A DNA stretch of 40,818 bases from Bacteroidota bacterium (GCA_020048645.1 JAIFMG010000051.1:1-40818), one strand, 5' to 3'. Positions 7,604-23,969 are shown, counted from the stretch's first letter. Notes: generated by a model from the sequence alone, not told the origin. Made by a program: numbers and translations.

Positions 7604-8707
7604 TTATTTTTCGGTGATCTGCACGATCTGGGTCGGGGCCAGCTTGGCGTTGCGCTCGGCCACGGCGTTGGCCACGTTGTCCGCCAGCTCGAGGAACTGC
7701 TTGCCGATGAGGCTGTCCTCGTCCAGGACGGAAGGCTCGCCGGCGTCGCTCTGCTCGCGGATCTTCTCCACGATGGGGATCTGCCCGAGCAGCGGCATGT
7801 CGTAGCGGAAGGCCAGGTTCTTGCCGCCGTCCTTGCCGAAGATGTAGTAGCGCTCCTCGGGGTGGTTTTCGGGCGTGAACCACGACATGTTCTCGACCAG
7901 GCCCAGCACGGGCACGTTGATCTTGTCTTGCCGGAACATGGCGATGCCCTTGATGGCGTCGGCCACGGCCACGTCCTGCGGGGTCGTCACGATGACGGCC
8001 CCGGTGACGGGGACCGACTGCACCATCGACAGGTGGATGTCGCTGGTGCCCGGGGGCAGGTCGATGACCAGGTAGTCGAGCTCGCCCCAGAGGCCCTCGC
8101 TCAGGAGCTGGTTCAGGGCGTTGGTGGCCAGCACCCCGCGCCAGATCAGCGCGTCTTCGGGGTGGACGAAGAATCCGATGGACAGGACCTTGACGCCGTA
8201 CTGCATCACGGGCACCACCAGCTCCTTGTTGTTCACCTTGCGCAGCAGGGGGCGCTGGTCTTCCACCTTGAACATCTTCGGGATGGAAGGCCCGTAAACG
8301 TCGGCGTCGATCAGGCCGACCTTGGCGCCCCGCATCGAAAGCCCCACGGCCAGGTTGGTGGCGATGGTCGATTTGCCCACGCCGCCCTTGCCCGAGGCCA
8401 CGGCGATGATGTTCTTGACCCCCGGCAGCATCTCCGAGTTGTCCTTGCGCCCGCTCGAGACCTGCGCCGTGGCCAGGACTTCGACTTCCCGCTCGGGGCC
8501 CGCGACGGCCTGGATGGCCTTCGCGCAGGCCTTCTTCACGGAGTTCTTCAGCGGGTCGTTGGCCGAGGGGAAGGCCAGCTCCAGGCTGACCTTGTGTTGT
8601 TCGACCGTCAGGTTCTTGACCATGTTCAAGCTGACCACGTCGTTGCCGACGCCGGGGTGCTTCACCTTGTGGAGGGCCTCAAGGATTTCTTTTTTCAGGT
8701 CTGCCAT
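7604..8707 (-). CDS. mrp: Mrp/NBP35 (ApbC) family iron-sulfur cluster carrier ATPase
   Basis: A 367-residue cytosolic P-loop ATPase. Residues 1-85 are the MIP18/DUF59-type N-terminal domain (ILEALHKVKHPGVGNDVVSLNMVKNL). The MinD-like domain begins at NIIAVASGKGGVGKSTIATNLA, with the deviant Walker A GKGGVGKS, then GLIDADVYGPSIPKMF and the switch DYLVIDLPPGTSDIHLS. The C-terminal region is ENMSWFTPENHPEERYYIFGKDGG: here the CxxC of E. coli-type Mrp is absent from the equivalent position (SWFTP replaces the S.H.C..C-type loop). Cluster binding may therefore differ or be lost. The start is ATG 8707 (MADLKKEI); the 27-residue upstream extension is basic and unconserved. The pairing with the Nfu gene supports a role in cluster delivery. 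Confidence 0.92.
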   Translation of the reverse strand: MADLKKEILEALHKVKHPGVGNDVVSLNMVKNLTVEQHKVSLELAFPSANDPLKNSVKKACAKAIQAVAGPEREVEVLATAQVSSGRKDNSEMLPGVKNIIAVASGKGGVGKSTIATNLAVGLSMRGAKVGLIDADVYGPSIPKMFKVEDQRPLLRKVNNKELVVPVMQYGVKVLSIGFFVHPEDALIWRGVLATNALNQLLSEGLWGELDYLVIDLPPGTSDIHLSMVQSVPVTGAVIVTTPQDVAVADAIKGIAMFRQDKINVPVLGLVENMSWFTPENHPEERYYIFGKDGGKNLAFRYDMPLLGQIPIVEKIREQSDAGEPSVLDEDSLIGKQFLELADNVANAVAERNAKLAPTQIVQITEK

Positions 8708-9092
8708 GATTTTTGCTTGGGCTTTCTTATTCAGAATGATTCTACGCTTGTCGCGCAAACTTAGCAATTCGCGGGCTTTTTTGAACACGTGATTTCACCC
8801 GTCCCTCCTCATTTCCTTGGAATGGGGCGGGTGTTTTCACGTGCTTTTTCGTTGGGCACGATAAGGAAGCCCGGTTGCCCCTTCGCCCGGCCCCATGAAT
8901 TCGGGCCGAAGCGATTTCCTTGTTTTCGCAAACGTTTTAATTTTGATGGGCTACCCCAGGCGCGTTTTTTGCCGTATCGGCAGATGTTTGAGAACACTCG
9001 CCCGCCTGCTCTTGCGCCCACTCCTTTATTGTTCCTTGTCAAATCCTTGAAAAACAAGAACTTTGGCAACAGGAAGCGATTTCCCGAATGCC
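8708..9092. promoter_or_regulatory. Divergent intergenic region between mrp and the propeller hybrid kinase
   Basis: This 385-bp gap separates two divergently transcribed genes and should hold both promoters. On the minus strand TAAGTTTG at 8756-8763 is a perfect TAnnTTTG match, 49 bp before the mrp start. An imperfect 16-bp inverted repeat lies at 8786-8801 (CACGTGATTTCACCCG) and 8828-8843 (CGGGTGTTTTCACGTG), 13 of 16 positions matching. It may be an operator or simply a hairpin. The plus-strand promoter is not clear. Confidence 0.55.
8756..8763 (-). promoter_or_regulatory. -7 promoter element of mrp
   Basis: TAAGTTTG on the minus strand, an exact match to the Bacteroidota sigma factor -7 consensus TAnnTTTG, 49 bp upstream of the mrp start. 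The -33 part is not obvious. Confidence 0.45.
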
Positions 9093-13724
<4,632 letters not shown>

Positions 13725-13741
13725 CGCCCAATCGCGTTAAC

Positions 13742-13948
13742 ACCAAGTTCCGTTCGATGGATGGAACATCCCAAATGCCAGCATCCGACAAAATCGGGCT
13801 GTTCCGCCCATCCCGAAGGGATGGAACATGAATAGCCCCGGATGAAATCCGGGGAGCAGAGAGCCAACGCGAACCAGAACCCCGTAGGGGTTCAATGCGA
13901 AAAACATGACGCTTCAAGGCAAGCTATCACCTTGGATAGCAACTTGGT
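13742..13948 (-). repeat. Three-hairpin intergenic repeat element, copy 2
   Basis: A 207-bp copy in reverse orientation, starting 17 bp after the stop codon of the propeller kinase. The ends ACCAAGTTCCG (13742) and AGCAACTTGGT (13938) are inverted copies with 9 of 11 matches. The three palindromes are CCATCCCGAAGGGATGG, CCCCGGATGAAATCCGGGG and GAACCCCGTAGGGGTTC. Confidence 0.85.
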
Positions 13949-14118
13949 AGCATAAGGCAATAAGGTTGTTTTGACTCCGCCAACTGATTTTCTACTAAGG
14001 TTCTACCCAAAAATAAGGTCTTTTCATCCGCTCTAAGCAATACTTCAAAATTTGCTTGTGTTAAGTTTGAAATCAATTTTCAAGTGAATATGTGCTTGTT
14101 TTTCAATACATTGAATTA

Positions 14119-14184
14119 AAACACATAGGCACATAGTTTGAAATCACATAGTTACATAGAAAAAAACTATGTGCCTATGTGTTT
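14119..14184. repeat. Perfect 20-bp inverted repeat
   Basis: AAACACATAGGCACATAGTT at 14119-14138 is exactly repeated as its reverse complement at 14165-14184. The spacer is 26 nt and itself holds CACATAGTTACATAG, a partial repeat of the arm. It could be a large hairpin or the edges of a small lost element. No gene is associated. Confidence 0.85.
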
Positions 14185-14210
14185 ACAGCTTCAAAATGAT
14201 AATCAAAATA

Positions 14211-14787
14211 GAGCGCAGTCTAAAAAGGTCATTTCAAAATTCCCTTTCAAAAATTATCTTTGACTATCAATTGGTTACAAATAGAAAAATGCAAATAAAG
14301 GTTTTTATACTGGACTCAGTCTTGCTTATCGCATATGGTTTTTCCTTGCAAATCGCCGTCCCACTCATTCTCTCTAATTTTGATTTCAAAAAAATTTCGT
14401 GCCCTTCGTGCCTTTCGTGGACAAATCCCCTCCAAGGACAAAAATGAGCGCGGTCTAAAAAGGTCATTTCAAAACTCGCTTTCAAAAATTATCTTTGATT
14501 ATCAATTGGTTACAAATATAAAAATGCAAATAAAGGTTTTTATACTGGACTCAGTCTTGCTTATCGCATATGGTTTTTCCTTGCAAATCGCCGTCCCACT
14601 CATCCTCTCTAATTTTGATTTCAAAAAAAATTCGTGCCCTTCGTGCCTTTCGTGGACAAATCCCCTCCAAGGACAAAAATGGGTGCGGTCCAAAAAGGTC
14701 ATTTCAAAATTCCCTTTCAAAAATTATCTTTGATTATCAATTGGTTACAAATAGAAAAATGCAAATAATGGTATTTATACTGGACTC
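14211..14787 (+). repeat. 235-bp AT-rich tandem repeat, about 2.5 units
   Basis: Units start at 14211, 14446 and 14681 (word GAGCGCGGTC or close variants), giving an exact 235-bp period. The last unit stops near 14787 at the word CTGGACTCA. Units differ by only a few substitutions, so the array is recent or kept uniform. Each unit includes TTCGTGCCCTTCGTGCC and a TTACAAATA stretch. A shortened copy lies at 91-287. Confidence 0.9.
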
Positions 14788-14916
14788 ATAATTAGAAACT
14801 TGCTTCGCAATTGGGCATTAACTTTTGCTTTGGATTTTTTTGGGGATAAAATGGCGTTCTTGCGGGAATGAAAAGGTTTTGTCGCTGGTCAAACGTCAAC
14901 AAAACCGCGATTCCCC

Positions 14917-15333
14917 ATGAAGAACTACCTGAAAATCCTCCCCCTGGCAGCCCTGGTGCTGCTCACCGGACTCCAAGCCAGCGCCCAGCAGGGACGCACG
15001 CAACGCGAGACCAACAACCCCAACGCGCAACGCGCCCAGAACCACAACCAGTGGATGATGGAGAACCTCGACCTCAGCCCCGAGCAACAGGCCCGCGTCC
15101 AGGAAATCAACCAGCGCTACGACCAGATGATGGCCCAGGTCGAGCAGCCCGAGGCCGCGTCGGTGGCCAACAACCGGGCCGACGTCCAGCAGATCCGCGA
15201 CAAGCGCGACCAGGAGCTCCAGCAGGTGCTCAGCCCCGCGCAGTTCGAGGAATACCGCCAGCACCAGCGCCGGCAAGGCCCCAACCACCGCCAGGCACCC
15301 CCGGCGGGCATACAGCAGAACGCTCCCCGCTAG
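14917..15333 (+). CDS. Small secreted Spy/CpxP-like helical protein
   Basis: A 138-residue protein with a signal peptide (MKNYLKILPLAALVLLTGLQASA, cut before QQ). The mature part is helical and rich in glutamine, asparagine and arginine. It contains NLDLSPEQQARVQEINQRYDQMM and, about 45 residues later, QELQQVLSPAQFEEYRQH. This paired LxxEQ/LSPxQ layout is that of periplasmic Spy/CpxP/zinc-resistance-associated proteins, which in other bacteria act as chaperone-like or stress-sensing proteins. Identity is too low to claim the same role. It is the first of two such genes in tandem and is closed by its own terminator at 15350-15389. Confidence 0.75.
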   Translation: MKNYLKILPLAALVLLTGLQASAQQGRTQRETNNPNAQRAQNHNQWMMENLDLSPEQQARVQEINQRYDQMMAQVEQPEAASVANNRADVQQIRDKRDQELQQVLSPAQFEEYRQHQRRQGPNHRQAPPAGIQQNAPR

Positions 15334-15349
15334 GCCCTCGGGCAACATC

Positions 15350-15389
15350 GCCTGGCAGGGCATCCAGCGACCCCTGCCGGGCTTCTTTT
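15350..15389 (+). terminator. Intrinsic terminator between the two Spy-like genes
   Basis: GCCTGGCAGGG (15350-15360) pairs with CCCTGCCGGGC (15372-15382), an 11-bp stem with one G-T pair, followed by TTCTTTT. It lies 17 bp after the stop codon of the 138-residue gene. Confidence 0.8.
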
Positions 15390-15441
15390 CCCTCGAAATC
15401 CATTCCAGCGAAACTTTTCAACCTTTCAAAACCTTTTCGTC

Positions 15442-16020
15442 ATGAAACGCATCCATTTGTTCTTGTTCGCCTTCCTGGTGGCCGTGGCGCCTACCTTCGC
15501 CCAGCGCGGCGGACAGCAAGGCCCTCGCAACGAGGCCGCCCGCCAGCATTTCCAAGAGACCATCCTGCCCGCCCTCCAGCGCCAGCGCGCCGAGCTGGAC
15601 CAGAAACTCAGCTCCGCCGAGAAGGCCCGCCTGGCCGAAATCCGCGCCGAGCTGGAGACCCTCCGCCCCGTGCGCCCCGAGCGCCCTGCCCCAGGCGAAG
15701 GACCTGCCCAGCGGCCCAACCTGACCGAAGACCAGATCCGCGAGCACATGGCCAACCGCATGAAGGCCGAGCAACTGGAGGCCGAGGTCGCCCGGATCGC
15801 CGCCAACCACCTCGACGAGCTGGTTGGAGTCGCCGTCGAGATGGACTCGCTGCACCGCCAGGCCCGCCCCGAGCAGCGCCCCGAGCAGCCTGCCCGCGCC
15901 GGACAAGGCCCCGGCCCCGAGCGCCAGAACGGACGCGACCCTGGGCGCGACCTGCGCAACCCGGTCCACTTCCTGCTCTGGGACGGACAGCAGGCGCCCG
16001 CCCGCGGCAACCGTCCGTAA
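15442..16020 (+). CDS. Second small secreted Spy/CpxP-like helical protein
   Basis: A 192-residue protein with a signal peptide (MKRIHLFLFAFLVAVAPTFA, cut before QR). The mature chain is a charged helical protein with ILPALQRQRAELDQKLSSAEKARLAEIRAELETLRP, a proline/arginine-rich middle, then LTEDQIREHMANRMKAEQLEAEVARIAANHLDELV. The repeated L(S/T)xxxKxxL and LTEDQ motifs resemble the Spy/CpxP fold. It follows the 138-residue relative by 108 bp and has its own terminator, so the two could be separately controlled duplicates. The function is unknown. Confidence 0.7.
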   Translation: MKRIHLFLFAFLVAVAPTFAQRGGQQGPRNEAARQHFQETILPALQRQRAELDQKLSSAEKARLAEIRAELETLRPVRPERPAPGEGPAQRPNLTEDQIREHMANRMKAEQLEAEVARIAANHLDELVGVAVEMDSLHRQARPEQRPEQPARAGQGPGPERQNGRDPGRDLRNPVHFLLWDGQQAPARGNRP

Positions 16021-16050
16021 GCACCTCATGCGCACGCCCCCGCGCCTTGC

Positions 16051-16085
16051 ACCGAGCCGCCCCGACAGCGGCTCGGTTTCGTTTT
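16051..16085 (+). terminator. Intrinsic terminator after the second Spy-like gene
   Basis: ACCGAGCCGC (16051-16060) and GCGGCTCGGT (16068-16077) form a perfect 10-bp stem with a 7-nt loop, followed by TTCGTTTT. Confidence 0.85.
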
Positions 16086-16167
16086 CGGACCGTTCCAATT
16101 TTTTCTCTCCGATGGTGTTTCCTTTTTCTTACCTTGGGATCACCAAACCAAACGAAAAAGCAGCATC

Positions 16168-17841
16168 ATGAGAACAATCGTCTATGGCATTTTTTCCTTG
16201 CTTTTTTTCTTCGCCGTCTTCTATTGGGCCCGCCCGGTCGTGGCCTTTGGCTACTTCGGTTTCCCATTCGCCCTCCTGACATGGCTCTACCTCTTGTTCT
16301 CGCTGGAGAGCAGCAACCGCAAGCGCAACGAAAGCTCCTTGTACCGAACCTTGGTCTTCGGGAGCTCCGGCTTCATGCTCCTGTTCATCTTGGTGGTCAT
16401 GTTCACCACTTGGGGGCTTTTCCACCACCAGGCGTACAGGGCCGTGATTGGCGAGGTCAAGGAGGGCGCGGACTTCGCCGAGCTGATCGGGCCAGCCGAG
16501 ATGGACCACGTCCGCTTGGTGGACGAGGAGATGGCCTACCGCCTGGGCGACAAGGTCCTGGGGGCGCAGCCCTCGCTGGGCAGCCAGGTCCACCTGGGCG
16601 ACTTTTCCATCCAGCAGGTCAACGGGAAGCTCTACTGGGTGGCCCCGCTCGTCCACTCGGGCTGGTTCAAGTGGTGGAACAACCGCGAGGGCACGCCCGG
16701 CTACGTCAAGGTCTCGGCCAGCAACGAGCGCGACGTTGAGCTGGTGCAGCAGGTCGGCGGCAAGGACATCTTCGTCAAGTACCAGATGGAGGCCTTCGCC
16801 AGCGAGCAGCTCCACCGCCACATCTACTTCAGCGGCTACATGACCCGCGGGTTCACCGACTTCAGCTTCGAGATCGACGACCAGGGCACGCCCTACTGGG
16901 TCGTGACGCTCTACGAGCCCAAGGTCGGCTTCGGCGGCGACGACGCCAATGGCGTGCTGGTGGTCAACGCCCAGGACGGCAGCATGACCGAGTACTCCAT
17001 CGCCGACGCGCCCGCCTGGGTCGATCGCATCCAGCCGCTCGAGTTCATCCAGAGCCAGCTCGACAACTGGGGCGAGTACGTCAACGGATACATCAACTTC
17101 GCCAATGAGAACAAGCTCACCACTACGGCCGGAATGTCCCTGATCTACGGCAAGTCCGGCCGCTCGTACTGGTACACCGGCCTCACCTCGGTCGGGGCCG
17201 ACGAGGGGACGGTCGGCTTCGTGCTGGTGGACACCCGCACCAAAGAGACCATCTGGTTCAAGCAGGCCGGGGCCACCGAGGCCGCCGCCCAGCAGTCCGC
17301 GCAAGGCAAGGTCCAGGAAAAAGGATACTGGGCCACCTTCCCGATTCCCTACAACATCGGCGGAGTGCCCACCTACGTCATGTCCCTGAAGGACCAGGCC
17401 GGGCTGAACAAGATGGTGGCCATGGTCTCCGTCGAGGATTTCACCCTGGTGGGCGTAGGCAACAACATCGACGAGTGCCTGCGCGACTACCGCAACAACC
17501 TCAACGCCGTCAGCCGCGAGAACGGCCCCACCGCCTCCGACGACCTCCAGTCGCTCGCCGGCCGCGTCGCCCGCATGGCCTCGGCCGTCAGGGGCGGCAA
17601 CACGCTCTTTTACCTGGTCCTCAGCGGCCAGGAGGGCAAGATCTTCATCGGCACAAGCCAGGTTTCGGAGGAGCTGCCGCTGACCCAGGCCGGCGACTCG
17701 GTGCGCCTCTGGCTCCAGGCCCAGAGCACGACCCTCGACATCAGCCGCTTCGACAACCTCGAGCTCGGCGCACGCGCGGCCGCCGCCGCCGTGGCGGATT
17801 CCTTGCCTCCCGCGCCAGCCGACACGCTGGCCATTCCCTAA
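16168..17841 (+). CDS. Membrane-anchored protein with large repeated ectodomain, function unknown
   Basis: A 557-residue protein. The N-terminal 90 residues hold three hydrophobic segments (GIFSLLFFFAVFYWA, FPFALLTWLYLLFSL, GFMLLFILVVMFTTWGLF); the remaining 465 residues are soluble. Within them I see a weakly repeated unit: PYWVVTLYEPKVGFGGDD..GVLVVNAQDG at about 250, SYWYTGLTSVGADEGTVGFVLVDTRTK at about 330, and PTYVMSLKDQAGLNKMVAMVSVEDF at about 400. Each has a strand, a loop and a V-V-(D/N) strand like PepSY-type modules. From memory the central region resembles a broad family of uncharacterised membrane proteins in Firmicutes and Bacteroidota; I cannot confirm this. The C-terminal tail is alanine/proline-rich. 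A strong terminator follows at 17863. Confidence 0.75.
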   Translation: MRTIVYGIFSLLFFFAVFYWARPVVAFGYFGFPFALLTWLYLLFSLESSNRKRNESSLYRTLVFGSSGFMLLFILVVMFTTWGLFHHQAYRAVIGEVKEGADFAELIGPAEMDHVRLVDEEMAYRLGDKVLGAQPSLGSQVHLGDFSIQQVNGKLYWVAPLVHSGWFKWWNNREGTPGYVKVSASNERDVELVQQVGGKDIFVKYQMEAFASEQLHRHIYFSGYMTRGFTDFSFEIDDQGTPYWVVTLYEPKVGFGGDDANGVLVVNAQDGSMTEYSIADAPAWVDRIQPLEFIQSQLDNWGEYVNGYINFANENKLTTTAGMSLIYGKSGRSYWYTGLTSVGADEGTVGFVLVDTRTKETIWFKQAGATEAAAQQSAQGKVQEKGYWATFPIPYNIGGVPTYVMSLKDQAGLNKMVAMVSVEDFTLVGVGNNIDECLRDYRNNLNAVSRENGPTASDDLQSLAGRVARMASAVRGGNTLFYLVLSGQEGKIFIGTSQVSEELPLTQAGDSVRLWLQAQSTTLDISRFDNLELGARAAAAAVADSLPPAPADTLAIP

Positions 17842-17862
17842 GGCGGCACTCGCCTTTCAACA

Positions 17863-17925
17863 CCTCGCCCCGCGCAAGGCCGGTCTCCTCGCGGAGACCC
17901 GGCCCGCGCGGGGCGAGGGCTTTTG
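17863..17925 (+). terminator. Long intrinsic terminator after the 557-residue membrane protein gene
   Basis: CCTCGCCCCGCGC (17863-17875) pairs with GCGCGGGGCGAGG (17906-17918), a perfect 13-bp outer stem. An inner GGCCGGTCTCC/GGAGACCCGGCC stem sits around a TCGC loop, and CTTTTG follows. It starts 22 bp after the stop codon. Confidence 0.88.
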
Positions 17926-17942
17926 TGGGAGGATGGGCTTAT

Positions 17943-18147
17943 GCCAAGTCGCTTTCTATCGTGAAATATCCCAAGCATCAGTTTTCGACAAAGTCCGGCT
18001 GTTCCGCCCATCCCGAAGGGATGGAACATGAATAGCCCCGGATGAAATCCGGGGGTGAGAACCTGCGCGAACCAGAACCCCGCAGGGGTTCAATGCGAAA
18101 ACCAAGGCATTTCATGGCAATCTATCCCCTTTGATAGCGAATTGGTC
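17943..18147 (-). repeat. Three-hairpin intergenic repeat element, copy 3
   Basis: A 205-bp copy in reverse orientation, lying between the convergent gene ends at 17841 and 18169. The ends GCCAAGTCGCTTTCTATC (17943) and GATAGCGAATTGGTC (18133) are imperfect inverted copies. Its internal palindromes match those of copy 2, including CCATCCCGAAGGGATGG. With the terminator before it, it fills the whole gap, so transcripts from both sides end in hairpin-rich DNA. Confidence 0.85.
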
Positions 18148-18168
18148 TTCGGATGCCAGAGCGGCGGC

Positions 18169-21858
<3,690 letters not shown>

Positions 21859-21910
21859 CGGTTGGGAGGGCTTTGGGTTGGCGGGTTTTGTTGTCAGGGG
21901 AATGGGCAGG

Positions 21911-21969
21911 AAAAAAGAAACGGACTCCGCCCCTTTGCCGCGTCAGGCGGCGCTGGGGGGTGGAGTCCG
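21911..21969 (-). terminator. Intrinsic terminator between the 118-residue gene and purL
   Basis: On the minus strand CGGACTCC (21969-21962) pairs with GGAGTCCG (21928-21921); a GC-rich inner section extends the structure. A T-rich run with one C (21919-21911) follows. It lies 40 bp after the stop at 22010 and should insulate purL. Confidence 0.75.
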
Positions 21970-22009
21970 GTGGGTTGCTCGGCTTGGAGGCCGTTTGAGC
22001 TTGTCCGCT

Positions 22010-22366
22010 TCACCAGTTCCATTTGATGGTGTAGGGCCAGCGGAAACCTTTCTTCGGTGGCGGTGGGGGCGGCGGCGGCTCGCTGGTAACGAACATCTCG
22101 CGGTAGGGCTTGAGGGCCGTGTGGGCGTGGTACTTCTGGTAGAGGTTCCAAAGCTCGGAGGCCTCGTCGGGGATGTGCCAGATTTCCACGTCGCCTTTGA
22201 TGAAAAAGGCGGCGTTCTTGTTGGTTACGACTCGCCAGCCGCCGGATTTGTCGTGGTATTGCACCAGGCATCCGCTGAGCTTCCAGACGTCGGTGATCTC
22301 GTTGGAGCGGCGCAGCACGATCATGTAGTTCGACGGCTCGTCAAGAAAAACGTCGTTTTTGTCCAT
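22010..22366 (-). CDS. Hypothetical 118-residue protein with polyproline C-terminus
   Basis: The protein starts MDKNDVFLDEPSNYMIVLRR and runs through alternating hydrophobic strands (DVWKLSGCLVQYHDKSGGWRVVTNKNAAFFIKGDVEIWHI). A helical EASELWNLYQKYHAH segment follows, then PPPPPPPP and a tryptophan-rich end. It has no signal peptide or membrane segment. I recognise no family. Codon use is like its neighbours, and its own terminator (21911-21969) supports a real gene. The ATG at 22366 is preferred, since the upstream extension lies in poorly coding sequence. It begins 82 bp after the GT-C-like gene ends and may be co-transcribed with it. Confidence 0.65.
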   Translation of the reverse strand: MDKNDVFLDEPSNYMIVLRRSNEITDVWKLSGCLVQYHDKSGGWRVVTNKNAAFFIKGDVEIWHIPDEASELWNLYQKYHAHTALKPYREMFVTSEPPPPPPPPKKGFRWPYTIKWNW

Positions 22367-22447
22367 GCTTGGGGATTTAGCGCGGTGGGCGCGAGGGTTG
22401 TCGGGGGACAAATTTGGGGCAATTTGGCCGGATTTCAAAACGCCAGG

Positions 22448-23686
22448 CTAGTAGTAGCTGGCCAGCGAGGCGAAACCCAGCAGCAAGCCCAGGCTCCAGA
22501 GCAGCCTCGTCCAGCGGTCTTCGCGGAGGTGGTAGGCCGCCAGCATCAGCAGGAAGGGCAGTCCCTGGAAGACATACCGGCTGGAAAACAGGTGCGTAAC
22601 CTTGGCGCACGAGACCAGGATGCCCAGGAGCATCAGCGAGAGCAGCAGGTGGAAGAGGTCTTGCCGGTGCTCGAAGCCGCGGGCCAGCAGGCTGTGCAGG
22701 AAATAGACGCCCAGGGTGGAAAGCGCCGCGGCCGAGACGGTGGCGTAGTAGCCGAAGACCGCGTCGGGCATGAGCATCCGCGAGAGCGTGGTCATGAGCG
22801 CGTACTGGACATCGAGGGCGAAGTAGATGCCCAGGAAGAAGCTCAGCACCACGCCGTAGAACAGCAGGAAGGCGCTCGTGGGCCGCAGCAGGAAGCGCGG
22901 GTTGAGCAGGCCCATGGTCAGGAAGCCGTAGCCTGCCGAGAGGATGAAGTTGATGGGCGAGAGGAACTCGCGCATGGCGTCGGAGCCACCCATGGCCGGG
23001 GCCAGACTGCCCCAGACCGAGAACAGGTAGAACGGATAGGCCATCGAGGCCACCACGATGCCGTAGGTCAGGTTCTGGCGCGGGGCGGGCACTTTGCCGA
23101 AGAAGACCATCACCAGGGCCAGCAGCGGGAGCAGGTAGGGCTGCCGCCCCGAAATGGCCAGGCTGAAGCCGAGCACGGCCAGCAGGCCCAGCAGCCAGTC
23201 GCGGGCGCGGAGCGGGCCTTCGTCCGTCAGGATGTTGGCCATGGCCCAGAAGGCGAGCATGAAGAACAGCAGCGCGGGCAGCTCCGTCAGGGCCATGCCC
23301 ATGGTCGGGTAGCTCATGGGCACGGCCATCAGCAGGAAAGCCGCGTTTTGCGTGCCAGGGCGCAGCCGGGCCAGGCTCTGGTAGCTCAGGCCCACCACCA
23401 GCAGGCCGAAGAGCACGTTCAGCAGCCGCGAGCCCACCACGGTTCCGCCCGTGAGCCACTGCGTGAAGTAGTGGACGTGCGTGTAGAGCGGCCCGGCGGG
23501 GCCTTTCAGCTTGACCAGGAACTCGTCCGTGAAACCCTCGCGGGCAAGGATGCGGAGGTTCGACTGGTAGTAAGGCTCATCGTAGGTGAAGCCTTTGCTG
23601 AACAGCAGGATGTAAACGGCGACGAATAGGAAGCCCACCAGCGCTAGGATGAGTGGGTACTTGCTCAACTTGTCCAATTGTCTCAC
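22448..23686 (-). CDS. Polytopic membrane protein, GT-C glycosyltransferase-like
   Basis: A 412-residue protein with about 10-11 membrane helices. The first large extracytoplasmic loop follows helix 1 and holds the acidic pair in FSKGFTYDEPYYQSNLRIL. A conserved DE/ED pair at this position is the hallmark of GT-C glycosyltransferases such as ArnT/PMT-like enzymes, which use polyprenyl-phosphate sugars. A short loop later (TELPALLFF) also fits that layout. The substrate is unknown. The start is a GTG (MRQLDKL), and no alternative ATG begins upstream of helix 1. The gene lies downstream of a GT2 enzyme of the polyprenol-phosphate type on the same strand. The two could form a donor-and-transfer pair for decorating lipid or cell surface glycans; this is inference. 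Confidence 0.65.
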   Translation of the reverse strand: MRQLDKLSKYPLILALVGFLFVAVYILLFSKGFTYDEPYYQSNLRILAREGFTDEFLVKLKGPAGPLYTHVHYFTQWLTGGTVVGSRLLNVLFGLLVVGLSYQSLARLRPGTQNAAFLLMAVPMSYPTMGMALTELPALLFFMLAFWAMANILTDEGPLRARDWLLGLLAVLGFSLAISGRQPYLLPLLALVMVFFGKVPAPRQNLTYGIVVASMAYPFYLFSVWGSLAPAMGGSDAMREFLSPINFILSAGYGFLTMGLLNPRFLLRPTSAFLLFYGVVLSFFLGIYFALDVQYALMTTLSRMLMPDAVFGYYATVSAAALSTLGVYFLHSLLARGFEHRQDLFHLLLSLMLLGILVSCAKVTHLFSSRYVFQGLPFLLMLAAYHLREDRWTRLLWSLGLLLGFASLASYY

Positions 23687-23969
23687 TTTTTTTGATGGTA
23701 TGGGCGAACGCTAAACGCTTTCTCTGGCCAATTCCCTCAATCTCCCCCCGTGAAATCGCTGCTAATATCCTTATTTCTTTTGGATTCCGATGCTTTGTAT
23801 AGGTTCGAATCCACCCAGGGGGAGTTTTTTGTGGAATGATGTGCCAGACAAATCTTCCCGGGATCTGGCATTCGGTCCGCTTGGGGAAGCCTTGGGCGGC
23901 AGGGGCATTTCACCCCAAAAAAAGAAAAAGCGGAGGCGGTGGCCGGGCTAGGGAAGGCAAGGGCCGCAG

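Larger units (their letters stand above)
13725..14916. other. Gene-free, repeat-rich intergenic region
   Basis: No credible gene was found in these 1.2 kb. In order it holds the second three-hairpin element (13742-13948), a unique AT-rich stretch, a perfect 20-bp inverted repeat (14119-14184), and a 235-bp tandem array (14211-14787). Last comes the leader of the gene at 14917. Its composition is far more AT-rich than the flanking genes. The small open frames inside are copies of the repeat unit read in different phases. Confidence 0.8.

Noticed and set aside
14169-14791. Short frames with repeated MVFPCKSPSHS-type peptides
   Set aside because: They are translations of the 235-bp AT-rich tandem unit and repeat with it.
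23796-23825. GGTTCGAATCC, like the T-arm of a tRNA
   Set aside because: Only two of five stem pairs form beyond the loop, and no acceptor, D or anticodon arms are found upstream on either strand.
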